From Ostreococcus mediterraneus (lineage: Eukaryota > Chlorophyta > Mamiellophyceae > Mamiellales > Bathycoccaceae): a stretch of 64,000 nucleotides of DNA. The stretch covers positions 410,421 to 474,420 of the forward strand of contig WMKK01000015.1 in assembly GCA_012295225.1 (NCBI GenBank), given 5' to 3'. The position numbers and the translations under genes are program-made. This document shows positions 11,430-22,154 of this stretch, piece after piece (position 1 is the stretch's first letter; every line of letters begins with the position of its first letter). Under the pieces are notes generated by a model. It ran no database searches and was not told where the DNA came from. It worked only from the letters and a program-made list of their open reading frames with translations.

Positions 11430-13031
11430 ATGCTGCGTCTCACCGCCGCCGCCGCCGCCGCGACGCCGCGCTCGCGCGCGCCGCGACGCCCCAAACCGAA
11501 CCTCGACGTCCCGAGCAACGCAAACTACCAAGCCGCGAAGCAACTGAGCGCCGCGCTCGCCGCCAACGCCTCGAGAACGCCCGCGCACGAAAAGAAAAGA
11601 GTCCTCATCATCGGCGGCGGCTTGGCTGGACTATCGTGCGGCAAGTACCTGAGCGACGCCGGCCACGCGCCTACGATCGTCGAGCGCGCCAAGATGCTCG
11701 GCGGCAAGGTGAGCGCGTGGCAAGACGCCGATGGGGATTGGATCGAGACGGGTTTGCACATCTTTTTTGGCGCGTACCCAAACGCCATGAACCTGTTCGC
11801 CGAGCTCGGCATCGAAGACCGTTTACAATGGAAAGAGCACAGCATGACGTTTGCGATGAAGGATTCGCCCGGGGAGTTTACGAAATTTAAGTTTCCCAAT
11901 GGGCTGCCGGCGCCGTTTAACATGGCGTACGCGATTTTAACGAATGATAAAATGTTGAGCTGGACGGATAAGCTGCGCACCGGGGCGCCGCTGGTACCGA
12001 TGTTGATTAGCGGACAAGAGTATATTGACGCGCAGGATGAGAAATCCGTGGAGCAATGGATGCGGGAGAATTGGATGCCTAAGCGTGTGCGGGACGAGTT
12101 GTTTATAGCCATGGGTAAGGCGCTCGATTTCATCGACGCAGATAAGCTGTCCATGACGGTTATTCTGACGGCGATGAACAGATTCATCAACGAGACGCAC
12201 GGGAGTAAGACGGCGTTTTTAGATGGGAATCAACCTGATCGTTTGTGTGCTCCCATGGCGGAGCATATTGTGAAAGTTGGTGGTGGAGTGGTGCGCGTGG
12301 ACGCACCGATGCAGGAAATATTACTGGCTGACGATGGAAGCGTCGCCGGCGTGAAGATGCGCGACGGAGAAATTTTAACCGCCGACCATTACGTAAGCGC
12401 CATGCCGGTCGACGCGTTGAAATTAAAGCTCCCCGAGGCTTGGAAGTCGATGCCATATTTCAAGCAACTTCGTGAACTGGAAGGTATACCCGTGATCAAC
12501 GTGCACTTGTGGTTTGATCGCAAACTTCTTCCATACGATGGATTAGTATTCAGTCGCTCGCCGCTCTTGAGCGTCTACGCCGACATGTCTGAGTGTTGCG
12601 ACGAGTACTCAAACCCCGACCGGTCAATGCTCGAACTCGTTTTCGCACCGTGCAGCAAAGAGGCAGGTTCAGACGTGAACTGGATCGCCGCGAGCGACGA
12701 CGAAATCGTCGACGCGACGATGAACGAGCTCAAAACGTTGTTTCCAAACGAACTCGGCATCGAGGGTGGAGCGAAGTTAATTAAGCACGCCATCGTAAAG
12801 ACTCCGCGCTCGGTCTACGCCGCTGTTCCTGGGCGTAACAAGTTTCGCCCGTCACAAGAGACGCCGATTAGAAATTTTACGCTCGCAGGTGATTTCACGT
12901 CGCAAAAGTTCCTCGGCTCAATGGAGGGCGCGATTCTGAGCGGCAAATTGAGCGCCATGGTCGTCGCCGATAAACTCGCAGGTCGTCCTACGCCAAACGG
13001 TATCAAACCAGTGCACGAGTCTATCGTTTAA
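11430..13031 (+). CDS. PDS: 15-cis-phytoene desaturase, plastid
   Basis: Carotenoid enzyme that introduces two double bases-conjugating double bonds into phytoene to give zeta-carotene, using FAD and plastoquinone. 533 residues: a short Ala/Arg-rich transit peptide, then the dinucleotide fold RVLIIGGGLAGLSCGKYL. Plant-type signatures are DWIETGLHIFFGAYPN, RLQWKEHSM, VFIAMGKALDF-like FIAMGKALDFIDADKLSM, HGSKTAFLDGN, PVINVHLWFDRK, FSRSPLLSVYADMS and the C-terminal FAD motif FTLAGDFTSQKFLGSMEGA. Only 58 bp separate its ATG from the kinase stop codon, so the promoter must be very short or extend into the upstream gene. The start at 11430 is the first ATG that gives a sensible presequence. Confidence 0.97.
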   Translation: MLRLTAAAAAATPRSRAPRRPKPNLDVPSNANYQAAKQLSAALAANASRTPAHEKKRVLIIGGGLAGLSCGKYLSDAGHAPTIVERAKMLGGKVSAWQDADGDWIETGLHIFFGAYPNAMNLFAELGIEDRLQWKEHSMTFAMKDSPGEFTKFKFPNGLPAPFNMAYAILTNDKMLSWTDKLRTGAPLVPMLISGQEYIDAQDEKSVEQWMRENWMPKRVRDELFIAMGKALDFIDADKLSMTVILTAMNRFINETHGSKTAFLDGNQPDRLCAPMAEHIVKVGGGVVRVDAPMQEILLADDGSVAGVKMRDGEILTADHYVSAMPVDALKLKLPEAWKSMPYFKQLRELEGIPVINVHLWFDRKLLPYDGLVFSRSPLLSVYADMSECCDEYSNPDRSMLELVFAPCSKEAGSDVNWIAASDDEIVDATMNELKTLFPNELGIEGGAKLIKHAIVKTPRSVYAAVPGRNKFRPSQETPIRNFTLAGDFTSQKFLGSMEGAILSGKLSAMVVADKLAGRPTPNGIKPVHESIV

Positions 13032-13137
13032 GACGACCAGGGGTATCTGCTGCGCACTTTATTATTATTTCTACTATTCATTGAGCGTCGTTGCGCGCAT
13101 AGCATGTTGCATTTTTGTACATTTACGCATTACAGTC

Positions 13138-14908
13138 TTATCTATCACAACGAGGTGCCTCGTCGTCGGCGGCATCCTTGGGCGCGAACGCCGCGCGCAG
13201 CGCGTCTTCAAACGTTTGCATCGAATCTGTCTCCGCCTCGTTTGACGACGTCGCCTCTTGGAACATTTTCCCGAGCAAGTACAGCCCTTTGCCGCGAAGT
13301 ACGCGACGAGCCATCGAGACGCTGGTGTCATGTAGCAATTTGTTACACACGTGACGAGTCGTGGAATCGATATCCAGCGCGCTCGCGTTCCATAGCGCGT
13401 CAAGGACATGCGGGAGGATATCTTTTTGCTGCTTTGCTCGCAATTCCGTGGCTTCCTCTTCGCTTTTAGCGTTTGCGACGTCGTTTTCTGAACTTTGCAC
13501 CGTCGTGAATACGTTTACGCCCGCCTTGAGCGCGGCGAATTTCGTTTGCAACGTCGATGTGCGCTGTTGCATGGAGACGCCGGTGGAGCGCAAACCCAGA
13601 TCCAGCCACGTTCCGGCGCCTGCGACGGGATCATTCAAAAATTTCTCCGCCTCCTTTTCGTACATCCAGCCAATCTTTTTGAGTAGCACGAGCCCGAATG
13701 ATTTATCCGCCAGCGTATCCACCATGGGCTTGAGCGTGCTTAAAAATGCTTCGGCGCGTGCTTTATCATCCATCGCTCGAGGCTCGGCGCCGCTCGGCGG
13801 CGAACCTAGATCCGCGTACACATCCAGCATGGCGGCGAGTTTTATCGCCAATCTCGCCTCGCGGCGCCTTTGTAACAAATCAATCTCATCCGAGGTTAAA
13901 TCCGTGCCAGCTTGTGCCAGCGTGGCGAGTTTTAATCGACCAATATATCCCTCGAACGCGTCGCTTCCAAACAGCATGGAGAAAAACGCCGAAGGATTGA
14001 TAAACGTGTGGGCGTCACCCAACGCCTCTCGACCTTGCGCGTCGTACTTTTTCCGCAACGTCGCATCGGACAACACCTGATACGCCTCGCCAATCTTCTG
14101 AAACCTTGCATTCGCCTCGGGATCGCCCGGATTTTTATCAGGGTGCAGCTTACGCGCGAGCAAGTAATAGGAGCGTTTAATCTCTCCAGCCGAAGCGTCG
14201 GTGCCCACTTCGAGGGCGTCGTAGTACTCCGTCTCTTTCACCCGTCTCTTCGCCCCGCCAGCGCCGTCACCCCCATCGAACGCACCATCACTAAACAACC
14301 CCTCCATGCCAGCCTTTGTGCCGCGCGCCTCGGCGCGCTTTTGCGCGCGTGCAAAAATTTCCTCGTCGCTCGTCTCGCCCAGCGTCACCGCGTCCTCGCG
14401 CAACGAATGTGAATACCACGAACGCGTCTTCTTGTCCCAAGATTTACCGTCAAACGCCGCCTGTACAGCCTCAGGGGTATTTGCCACGCCGCGAACAATC
14501 TGTACCGCGCCGACGGAGACGCCCACGACCGGCAGAGTCACGGCGCTCGCGAGCCCGAGTCCGACACCTTTCACGAATCCAGAAACTCCACCCTCTCTGG
14601 CGCCAATCACCGGCGCCGCGATGAGCCCAGCGAGACCTAAACCGATAGACTTACCTATCGAACTCAACCCCGAGCTTATGCCCGACTGCACGTCTTTAGG
14701 CTGCGCGCGGAAGAGTATTTTGTGTCAGTCGGCTGATTAATGAATCAAACGTCATCCATTCGTCGCCGCTCGCGACGCCGGACTTTTAAAGACGCACCTT
14801 GCGCAGGGAAAACACGTCATTCATGTCCACGCTCGACGTCGAGTGCGTCATCGCCGCCTCTGCGGCGGGGCCGAACGCGTCCATGAGCGCATTCGACGAC
14901 GACGCCAT
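13138..14908 (-). CDS. DnaJ (J-domain plus DnaJ-X) co-chaperone, one intron
   Basis: Two exons on the minus strand, 14908-14798 and 14700-13138, give 557 residues. The intron (14701-14797) has donor GTGCGT and branch ACTGACA and joins VFSLRK to PKDVQSGIS in phase 0. Residues ~38-110 are Gly-rich and hydrophobic (ISSGLSSIGKSIGLGLAGL, then GFVKGVGLGLASAVTLPVVG), reminiscent of a VPS13 C-terminal segment. The J-domain (~195-260) has HPDKNPGDPEANARFQKI and DATLRKKYDAQG with the HPD triad. It is followed by the DnaJ-X region, FFSMLFGSDAFEGYIGRLKLA. It would stimulate an Hsp70; compartment and client are unknown. Its ATG lies only 18 bp from that of the divergent protease gene. Confidence 0.85.
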
Positions 14909-14926
14909 CAGCCTCAGCGCCGCACA

Positions 14927-16096
14927 ATGACGCCGCCGTCCATCGGCGTCGGCGGCGCCATCGCGGTGGCGACGCCGCAGGCGCGCGCGACAGTGATCGC
15001 GCACAGCGCGCCGTCGCGACGAGACGTCGTATCGTGGCTCGCGCTCGCCGGGGCGGCGCCCGCGCGCGCGTTGGATGCCGGTTCGCTGCGCGCGCAGCTC
15101 GCCGAAGCGCGCAAGCCGACGACGTCGACGTCGACGACGACGCGCGTGCCCATGACGCTCGAGGGTGGTACGTACGTCGCCGACTTCACCGTCGGCGCCG
15201 CGGCGTGTCGCGCGGTGGTGGATACTGGGAGCCCATTCGTGACGACGAGGCGCGCGGCGTCGACGTCGGCGGTTGATGACGACGTCGGCGCGTATTGGGG
15301 CGCCGTGAGCCCGAGTGACGTGTCGTTTTCGGCGTTTGAAGACACGTATGAAACGTATGGGTTGCAAATCGACGGGATCACCGGATGGTTTGCCGCGAAC
15401 GACGTCGCCGTGGGAGACTTTGTGTTTCGAGAGTTGGTCATCGGAGTGACGGATGACGTTCGGAATCGAGGAGGCAGCGCGCGCGGCGTGGCGCCGTTTC
15501 TCGGATTGGTGAAACAGCGTCAACGGTGGATTCGTCCGACGTTTCTGGAGCAAACAGATGTGGTGAGCTTTGAGCTCGATTTTGTCAAGGAATGCCTGAC
15601 CTTGAGCCGCGCGGCGATGATTGACGAACGCGAGCGCGGGACGCTTCGGATGGTGGATTTACGCCCCTACGGCGCGCCAGTGTTTCACTACGCCGCGTTG
15701 TGCGATAGTTTATGGATCAATGGCGAACCGTATGCGTCGTCGAAACCAATTTATTGCGTGTTCGATTCCGGCACGACGGGAGTGTTGGTATCGCGGCAGT
15801 TGTTTGACGACAGCGATTTCAACCTCGGCGCGTTTGAGACGCACATGTGGTTCACGGATACCACGGGCGAAGACCTCGTCGTTGGATCTTCGCTGCGCGC
15901 GTGCCGTAAATCGTGCTTGTTTATAGTGTCGCCCATTGACGTTCCGTGGCCAGGGGTGGAAAATGGTGACTTCCACGTCATATTCGTCGGGTTGTCGGCG
16001 CTGATGAATTTGCGTTCGATGACCGTAGACGCCGACCGCGGACTCGTGCGACTCGGTCCAGGTGGCGCGGGAAACGCTAGTCGCAAGTACCGGTAG
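14927..16096 (+). CDS. Pepsin-like aspartic protease, probably thylakoid lumen
   Basis: 389 residues from ATG 14927. Both catalytic motifs of A1 aspartic proteases are present: VVDTGSPF (first lobe, ~residue 85) and VFDSGTTG (second lobe, ~280). The N-terminus holds SRRDVVSWLALAGAAPARALDA, a twin-Arg followed by a hydrophobic stretch and an Ala-x-Ala-like cleavage site, behind a short Ser/Thr/Ala segment. That resembles a bipartite chloroplast transit plus Tat lumen signal. A secretory signal is the alternative. The frame is open upstream to 14843, but that extension is Arg-rich and overlaps the divergent DnaJ gene. Confidence 0.78.
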   Translation: MTPPSIGVGGAIAVATPQARATVIAHSAPSRRDVVSWLALAGAAPARALDAGSLRAQLAEARKPTTSTSTTTRVPMTLEGGTYVADFTVGAAACRAVVDTGSPFVTTRRAASTSAVDDDVGAYWGAVSPSDVSFSAFEDTYETYGLQIDGITGWFAANDVAVGDFVFRELVIGVTDDVRNRGGSARGVAPFLGLVKQRQRWIRPTFLEQTDVVSFELDFVKECLTLSRAAMIDERERGTLRMVDLRPYGAPVFHYAALCDSLWINGEPYASSKPIYCVFDSGTTGVLVSRQLFDDSDFNLGAFETHMWFTDTTGEDLVVGSSLRACRKSCLFIVSPIDVPWPGVENGDFHVIFVGLSALMNLRSMTVDADRGLVRLGPGGAGNASRKYR

Positions 16097-16154
16097 AATC
16101 ATCATAAATGTCGCTTGTGCGGACGCTGTACGTATGTATTATCAACGAAATTTG

Positions 16155-17213
16155 TTACTTTTTCGAGCTACTCCACTCACCCATGGCGCCACCCTTCAAC
16201 ACATCAATCATGTCGAACAACGTTTGCGAATCCTTCGCCTCAATTTTGCGCTTCAAAAAGCCAACCGCGTCGACTGTGCCCTCGGCGTAAATACTGCGCC
16301 CGCACACGTTGTGCTGGAATTCAAACGACACCGTTCCGTCGGCGCTCGTCAAACGATAGGTGTGAAAAGCGTGCCCGAGCAAATACTCCTCCGGTACGCC
16401 CATCTTCCCAACTTGACTCGGTACATCACGCACGAGCTCGATGTCTTTGATATCAAACCCACATCCCAAATCGTTAAACGACGCCACGATGGCTTTGGCC
16501 GTGCCACTGGTGTCCGCCTTGGAGCTCTGATGCGACTCGGTCACCGTCAACGTGTACCCTTCAAACGCGCCAGGAAACTGCTCCGCCATGAGCTTCATCG
16601 CCGCCTGAAACGCCACAACTTGCTTACCCATCTGCGGAGCAATAACTGCATACGTCCCACTCGCTTTCACATTCGCCAACATCGTCTCTCGATCGCCACC
16701 AGTCGTACCCATCACGAATGGCGTCCCGTGCTTCACGTACAACGCCGCGTTCGCGTTCACCGCCTCCGGCAACGTATAATCCACAACAATCATCCCCGGA
16801 TACTCCGCCTTGGCGCGTTCAAGCACCGCATCGGCATCTTCCCCGCCTTCACCGACGTATATCCCGCGCACGACCACGCCCTCGACGTTCGTATCCGCGT
16901 CGCTCTTGTCGCGATTCGTCAAGCAATACGGCACCAACGCGAACCCATCTCTTCTCACCACGGATACCGCCGTGGCGTTCCCCATCTTCCCCGCCACGCC
17001 GTTCACCATGACGTATGTGACATCGCCCGAGGCGTTCGCCGCCGCGCGAGGCGACGCCATGCGCGCGCGCGACGGGCGAGCCGGCGCGGCGCGAGAGGCG
17101 AGGCGATGGCGTCTCGCCGGTGATGACGTGGATGACGCCGCGGATGACGATTTCGAGGTGAATTCGCGGTTGGACGGGACGGAGGGCGACAACGCGCACG
17201 CGCACGGAGACAT
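16155..17213 (-). CDS. DAPB: 4-hydroxy-tetrahydrodipicolinate reductase (DapB), plastid
   Basis: NAD(P)H-dependent reductase of the diaminopimelate/lysine pathway. 352 residues: a Ser/Arg/Ala-rich transit peptide of ~55 residues, then the nucleotide-binding start VMVNGVAGKMGNATAVSV. The body has VVDYTLPEAVNANAALYV, TPFVMGTTGGDRETM, VIAPQMGKQVVAFQAAM, the active-site region TVTESHQSSKADTSGTAKAI and VSFEFQHNVCGRSIYAEGT, as in plant DapB. It converges on the aspartic protease gene with a 58 bp spacer. A telo-box (17298-17306) and a site II-like GGCCCA (17365-17370) lie upstream of its start. Confidence 0.93.
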   Translation of the reverse strand: MSPCACALSPSVPSNREFTSKSSSAASSTSSPARRHRLASRAAPARPSRARMASPRAAANASGDVTYVMVNGVAGKMGNATAVSVVRRDGFALVPYCLTNRDKSDADTNVEGVVVRGIYVGEGGEDADAVLERAKAEYPGMIVVDYTLPEAVNANAALYVKHGTPFVMGTTGGDRETMLANVKASGTYAVIAPQMGKQVVAFQAAMKLMAEQFPGAFEGYTLTVTESHQSSKADTSGTAKAIVASFNDLGCGFDIKDIELVRDVPSQVGKMGVPEEYLLGHAFHTYRLTSADGTVSFEFQHNVCGRSIYAEGTVDAVGFLKRKIEAKDSQTLFDMIDVLKGGAMGEWSSSKK

Positions 17214-17699
17214 CGGGGCGGGGCGTTGGGCGAACGCGCGCGCGCGCGGCGTCGAGTGGCGTCGAATGGCGCGCGCGGCCGGGGTTACCTCGGTCCTAAA
17301 CCCTAATTACATATATAGCTTAATGTGTGCAATCAATACACAACAATACCGAATAAAAATCTAAGGCCCACAACAGGGTTGTGTATACTAGCAGACGTAA
17401 GACTATGAGTACAAAAACGCGTACGACACCGCGTTGGAAGCATATTCACCGTCCCGGCGGCGGTCTCGCGCGGCGTTCGTTGCGCGCCCGCCGCACACTT
17501 GCGCGCACATTCGCGCGATAACGCACGCCTAGGTGTTGATCTCATCCCCCTTGGCGTTTGCGAGCGAACGACGCGCGAGTTTGCACGCGCACGAGGTCGA
17601 TCACAGTCAGAACGCGCCAGCGTGTCTGGATTATTTTTTGAATCGCGCTTTTTGAAGGCGGTGCGCGACGCGCGTGGACGACGGTAGAGGTCTCGAGCG
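17214..17699. promoter_or_regulatory. Divergent promoter between DapB and pyruvate kinase copy 1
   Basis: 486 bp. It contains the telo-box AAACCCTAA at 17298-17306, a TATATA run at 17311-17318 about 100 bp upstream of DapB, GGCCCA at 17365-17370 and an AT-rich stretch 17305-17365. The right half, towards pyruvate kinase, is GC-rich without a clear TATA box. No further gene was seen. Confidence 0.5.
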
Positions 17700-19412
17700 A
17701 TGAAGAATGCGTTATCTACAGATCCGATCGATGGCGATCGGATGGCGAAGAAACCGCGACGGGGGTTATCGAAGGGGTTGTCGAGCTCAAAGTCGCTCAT
17801 GCAGTTGAGCGGCGTCGAAGCCGGCGACTGGCGCACGGAGCACGTGTTGGAGAATGGTACGGGAAAGTTTGAGGTTGAGGATGCAGAGGCGATGTTTAGA
17901 GCTAAGGATACCCAGCGCATTGGGTTTAAGTCTAAGATTATATGCACGCTCGGACCGGTGTCGCGTACGGTGGACGTGTTGGAGAAGATGCTCAAGGCTG
18001 GGATGTCCATCGCGCGGTTTAACTTTAGCCACGGCTCGCATGAGTATCATCAAGAGACGTTGGATAATTTGAGAATTGCGTCGGCGAATACTGGGATTAC
18101 ATGTGGGGTTTTGCTCGACACGAAGGGGCCGGAGATTCGCACCGGGATGCTCGCCGGCGGCGGGCCGGTGATGCTCGAATATGGTTCTGAAATCATTTTG
18201 ACCACGGATTACGACTTTGCGGGTGATGCGACGAAGATTGCGGTGTCTTACCCTGATCTTGCCAAGGATGTCGCGCATGGGTCGAAGATTTTGTGCGCTG
18301 ACGGTTCGATTACGTTCAAGGTTATCTCTTGCGACGTCGAAAAGGGCGAGGTCAAGGTGACGTGCGAGAACAGCGCCAAGCTCGGCGAACGTAAGAACAT
18401 GAACTTGCCGGGTGTCGTCGTNAACTTGCCGACGATTACCGAAAAGGATCGTCACGACTTGATTGACTGGGGTGTGAAGAACGAGGTGGATTACATCGCC
18501 GCGTCCTTTGTGCGCAAGGGTTCAGACGTGGATTACATTCGCTCCGTCTTGGGCGATTTCGCATCCAAGGTATCCATCGTTTCCAAGGTTGAAAACATGG
18601 AAGGNTTGGACAANTTNNANGACATNGTTGNGAAGTCTGACGCCGTCATGGTTGCGCGTGGTGATCTCGGTATGGAGATTCGCATGGAGCAAATCTTCTT
18701 GGCGCAAAAGCGCATGATTAAGCGTTGCAACTNNGCNGGTAAGCCCGTGGTCACCGCGACGCAAATGTTGGAATCTATGACTGGTGCCCCGCGCCCGACG
18801 CGCGCGGAAGCCACTGATGTTGCCAACGCCATTCTTGATGGCACCGATGCGATCATGCTTTCTGGTGAAACCGCCGCAGGTAACTACGCGCTCGAAGCGG
18901 TCCAAACGATGGCGAGTATTTCGCGCGAAGCCGAAGCGTACATCAACGACATCGCATCTTATTTCCAAGTTCTCGAGCAGCAACCGATACCAATGGGCGT
19001 TGTTGAAGCCTTGGCGTCCTCTGCCGTACGTACTGCGCAAAAGGTTGACGCCGCTCTCATCGTGACTTTGTCCCGAACGGGTCATACTGCGAATATGATT
19101 GCCAAGTACCGCCCCGAGCAACGCATCGTCAACGTGTGCATGGACGACCCTGGCTTCCCTGGCCGCGCGCAATCCGTCCAGCGCCGCTCGCTCATCACTC
19201 GCGGCTTAGTACCAATCATTGAAGATCCGTCTTGGAAGGGTGAATCTGGTCACCCGCAAGAAGTCATGCGCAACGCCATCTTGCACTGTCGCGACGTCTT
19301 GGGTGTCATTCGCCCGGGTGAGTGCGTCGTCGGCGTCCACGTCATCCAGGGCGAAGCCGTCCTCAAGGTCGTGCAATGCCCGTCGCCTGGTGAAGGATTT
19401 TTGAACAACTAA
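17700..19412 (+). CDS. PK: Pyruvate kinase, copy 1
   Basis: Converts phosphoenolpyruvate and ADP to pyruvate and ATP. 570 residues with a 75-residue N-terminal extension before [11 protein letters not shown]. It contains [30 protein letters not shown], the catalytic Lys in SIVSKVEN, the signature [12 protein letters not shown] and [16 protein letters not shown], then the C-terminal allosteric-type domain. Eleven undetermined bases lie at 18422, 18605, 18614, 18617, 18618, 18620, 18626, 18631, 18733, 18734 and 18737. The segment 17928-18820 is almost identical to copy 2, while the N-terminus and the C-terminal ~200 residues have diverged. No obvious transit peptide, so probably cytosolic. Confidence 0.96.
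   Translation: MKNALSTDPIDGDRMAKKPRRGLSKGLSSSKSLMQLSGVEAGDWRTEHVLENGTGKFEVEDAEAMFRAKDTQRIGFKSKIICTLGPVSRTVDVLEKMLKAGMSIARFNFSHGSHEYHQETLDNLRIASANTGITCGVLLDTKGPEIRTGMLAGGGPVMLEYGSEIILTTDYDFAGDATKIAVSYPDLAKDVAHGSKILCADGSITFKVISCDVEKGEVKVTCENSAKLGERKNMNLPGVVXNLPTITEKDRHDLIDWGVKNEVDYIAASFVRKGSDVDYIRSVLGDFASKVSIVSKVENMEXLDXXXDXVXKSDAVMVARGDLGMEIRMEQIFLAQKRMIKRCNXXGKPVVTATQMLESMTGAPRPTRAEATDVANAILDGTDAIMLSGETAAGNYALEAVQTMASISREAEAYINDIASYFQVLEQQPIPMGVVEALASSAVRTAQKVDAALIVTLSRTGHTANMIAKYRPEQRIVNVCMDDPGFPGRAQSVQRRSLITRGLVPIIEDPSWKGESGHPQEVMRNAILHCRDVLGVIRPGECVVGVHVIQGEAVLKVVQCPSPGEGFLNN
17928..18820 (+). repeat. Left arm of an 893 bp near-identical inverted repeat
   Basis: Begins at AAGTCTAAG in pyruvate kinase copy 1 and pairs with 33416-32524 with no indels (coordinates sum to 51344). 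In the stretches compared by eye only a few base differences appear, for example the codon pairs AAG-ATG against AGC-TTG and ACA against GCG. Third codon positions are conserved too. Divergence rises sharply after 18820. Confidence 0.9.
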
Positions 19413-19584
19413 TCGTTAGAACCACACGCGCGCGTGTACACAACATTCAACAATCAAAAGGAGAGATGCAATAATTAATCAAACCAGCGAAAGAAGAACC
19501 TTTGGTTGAGCTCCACGCACGCGTCGTGCTCGCCACACAACCTCGCGCGTGCACGCACACGCACACGCGTCCGAACACGCCACG

Positions 19585-20016
19585 ATGATCCGGTTCATCT
19601 TGCTGCAAAACCGACAAGGCAAGACCCGACTCGCCAAGTACTACGTCCCGCTCGACGACGACGAAAAGCGCACGATTGAGCACGACATTCATCGATTAGT
19701 GGTCAACAGAGACCCCAAACACACCAATTTCGTCGAGTTTCGCAACTACAAGGTTGTCTATCGACGCTACGCTGGATTGTTCTTTTCACTGTGCGTGGAT
19801 TTGAACGATAACGAGCTCGTTCACTTGGAAAGCATACACTTGTTTGTGGAAATGCTCGATCACTTTTTTGCAAACGTGTGCGAGCTCGACTTGGTGTTCA
19901 ACTTTCAAAAGGTGTACTTGTTGGTGGATGAGTTTATTTTAGCGGGTGAGGTACAAGATACGTCGAAGAAGGCTATTATGGAGCGATTGGCCGAGCTCGA
20001 GCGCGTGAAGGATTGA
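19585..20016 (+). CDS. AP2S: AP-2 clathrin adaptor sigma subunit
   Basis: Small subunit of the AP-2 adaptor for clathrin-mediated endocytosis at the plasma membrane. 143 residues, start to end collinear with AP2S1 (142 in animals): [58 protein letters not shown] and [20 protein letters not shown]. The longin-like fold residues are intact. ATG 19585 matches the family start exactly. The gene is intronless and converges with the CPBP protease gene across a 125 bp spacer. Confidence 0.97.
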   Translation: MIRFILLQNRQGKTRLAKYYVPLDDDEKRTIEHDIHRLVVNRDPKHTNFVEFRNYKVVYRRYAGLFFSLCVDLNDNELVHLESIHLFVEMLDHFFANVCELDLVFNFQKVYLLVDEFILAGEVQDTSKKAIMERLAELERVKD

Positions 20017-20141
20017 GTGTTGCGAGCACGTAGAGGAGAAATCACGGCGGCGAAATCAATAGGCGAGCGCCTCGTCCCGACGGCGCGCTCGGCGGTAGTT
20101 GTAGCGATTTTTAACGAAATCTATTAGTGTACAGTATGCTA

Positions 20142-21023
20142 TCATCCGCTATGGCTATAGATTAAGGATGATTCTATCAATACCGAGGCGTTGTACACGC
20201 CGTGCGCGACGACGGAGACGCCAAACGTACGCGACGATGTCGCGGCTGCGGCAAACACCGCGCCGCACGCGAACAGCGAGGGCGCGTCATGCGCACTGAA
20301 ATGCGCGCCAGCAAACACCGCAGATGATCCTACGATAGCGATGACGCGCGATTGCGTCTTTGACTCGATCGTGCGCAAGAGAAAATGACGAAAAAAGAGC
20401 TCTTCTAAAAACGGCGCGACGGCGCACGACGCGGCGACAGTCGTCGCAACGACCGTGGCATCCCCCGACGTCATGAACGACGCCGCGCCCGAAACAGGCG
20501 CGCCATTCATGACATCGTGCGAAACAAGTGCGTCGTACGCATAGTCTACGCCCCGAGCGACGACCGCAGCGAGGATGCCGAAAGCGACGCCTCGCGCCGT
20601 CTCTGCGGCGTCCAACCGAAACGTCGCGTTCGCTCCCACCCGATCGAGCGTGCGCGTCGTAAACGCCGCCTTGGCGCCTTCACACGCGAGTAATATCACC
20701 GCCAATGTCATCAACGCGCGATCGTCGAGCGCAGAGGCGTCACTGACATCGATGCCGACCGCGCTCGCGACGGCGCCCGGGACGACGTACCCGAGCGCGG
20801 TCCACGCGTAGGCGAAGCGCAACGACGTCTCAGTGATCGCCCCTGAATCGAGCGCGCGAAAAACCTCACCCACGAGCGCGTCGTCAGCGTTGACGGTGTC
20901 CTCGCCGCCGTCCTCGCTGTCGATTCGACCAGACGTCGCGCGCCGTCGCGGCTGTCGTCTCGCCCGTCGAGCGCGCGTCTTCGCCGCCGGTGACGCCGCG
21001 ATGCGCGAGTACGCGCTGCGCAT
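20142..21023 (-). CDS. CPBP-family intramembrane protease (CAAX/Rce1-like)
   Basis: 293 residues. The N-terminal 40 are Arg/Ala-rich (probable transit peptide) and six to eight hydrophobic segments follow. The CPBP motifs are present: EELFFRHFLL (Glu-Glu-x3-Arg) near residue 215, GAHFSAHD (His) near 245 and VVAHGVYNAS (His-x3-Asn) near 275. In plants many plastid CPBP proteases are of this kind, for example SCO4-like proteins. Substrate and membrane cannot be read from the sequence. The final helix ends close to the C-terminus. Confidence 0.85.
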   Translation of the reverse strand: MRSAYSRIAASPAAKTRARRARRQPRRRATSGRIDSEDGGEDTVNADDALVGEVFRALDSGAITETSLRFAYAWTALGYVVPGAVASAVGIDVSDASALDDRALMTLAVILLACEGAKAAFTTRTLDRVGANATFRLDAAETARGVAFGILAAVVARGVDYAYDALVSHDVMNGAPVSGAASFMTSGDATVVATTVAASCAVAPFLEELFFRHFLLRTIESKTQSRVIAIVGSSAVFAGAHFSAHDAPSLFACGAVFAAAATSSRTFGVSVVAHGVYNASVLIESSLIYSHSG

Positions 21024-21230
21024 GACGCGTTCACGAGAGTGTTTTTAGCGTTCACGCATGTCGCGCGTTATGAAAAAATAATCGCCAGTCGAGTCGAGTC
21101 GAGCACTGACGCGCGCGAGGACGAAGGATGGACACACGCGTCGCGGCGCACAAAAACTTTCAATCAAGGAAACCTCTCATCCATCAGCTATAACAAGGTC
21201 TACACACTCTCAACGCTATGTACGAATCGA

Positions 21231-22088
21231 TTAGACGATAGAAGACGCCGCGGACGCGACACGAGGCCACAAATCCGCGCATTCCTTCGCCACCGGTCCG
21301 GCGATGGCCGAGCCCTTCAATTCACCCTTTGGGTTGCAAATCACGCCCGCGTTGTCTTCAAAGTAAATGATCAACCCTTCCTTGCGGCGGATCGCCTTGC
21401 GTTGGCGAACAATAATCGCCGGGAACACTGTCATTATATAAAACAAACCACTCATCGTCAGTCCACGAACGACGCGCGCGCGAACACGCGGGTCAAAAAC
21501 CCCAAACTTCTCGAGGGGGTCAATCGACCAATCACGACTCAAGAAATCGCATCACGCAAACACGCACCCTTCTTGCGAAGGTCAGGCTTGCCCTTCTTCA
21601 CCGTGGCCATGACCATCGACCCTGGGTTGGCTTGCGGCAAGCGGTTCTGGCGCGAGCCCCAACCTACGCGCGCGAAATATACATCGTATTCGTCAGTCAC
21701 CTCGAGTCGATTCGTGCGCGGTCGTCGATTCGTCGGTGCGAGGTCGATGTTCCCCATGCGGCGCGATCGCGAGGACGTACGTTTGACGGCAATGAGGTAC
21801 AAGTTCTTCGCGCCGGTGTTATCGGCGCAGTTGACCACGGCGCCCACGGGGCAACCGTAGGACATTTTGTACTTGGTGCCCGAAGCGTTACCACCACCTG
21901 TGCGCGTCGCGTGAGGGCGAAGGGTCAGTCGTCGATGCGTGGATGCGCAAAGCCCTAGCGCGGGTGCGGGTGCGCACGCATCGCGGTCGCGGTGGCGACG
22001 CGATGCGCGTGGATGCGATGCGAAGGCGGGTGCGAATACGCGAATGCGTGTGCGTCGTGTGCGCGTGCGGCGTACCTCTCTTAGACAT
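21231..22088 (-). CDS. RPL23: Cytosolic ribosomal protein uL14 (RPL23), three introns
   Basis: Large-subunit protein next to the sarcin-ricin loop. Exons on the minus strand are 22088-22076, 21897-21781, 21663-21568 and 21427-21231. Together they give exactly 140 residues, the eukaryotic norm. Joins give [31 protein letters not shown] and [16 protein letters not shown]. It contains [49 protein letters not shown] and [16 protein letters not shown]. Donors are GTACGC, GTACGT and GTGCGT and all three introns have an ACTGAC branch. The promoter has a palindromic telo-box 67-85 bp upstream of the start. Confidence 0.97.
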
Positions 22089-22154
22089 CTTTCTCGGTCG
22101 TGCGTCTGCAAAAGAGGGAACGGACGTGCGATGCGCGTGAGGTGATGCGCGCCC

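Noticed and set aside
16062-17123. Plus-strand open frame of 353 codons
   Set aside because: Exact antisense of DapB; it is His/Arg-rich and has no domain. In this GC-rich genome the antisense of a real gene often stays open.
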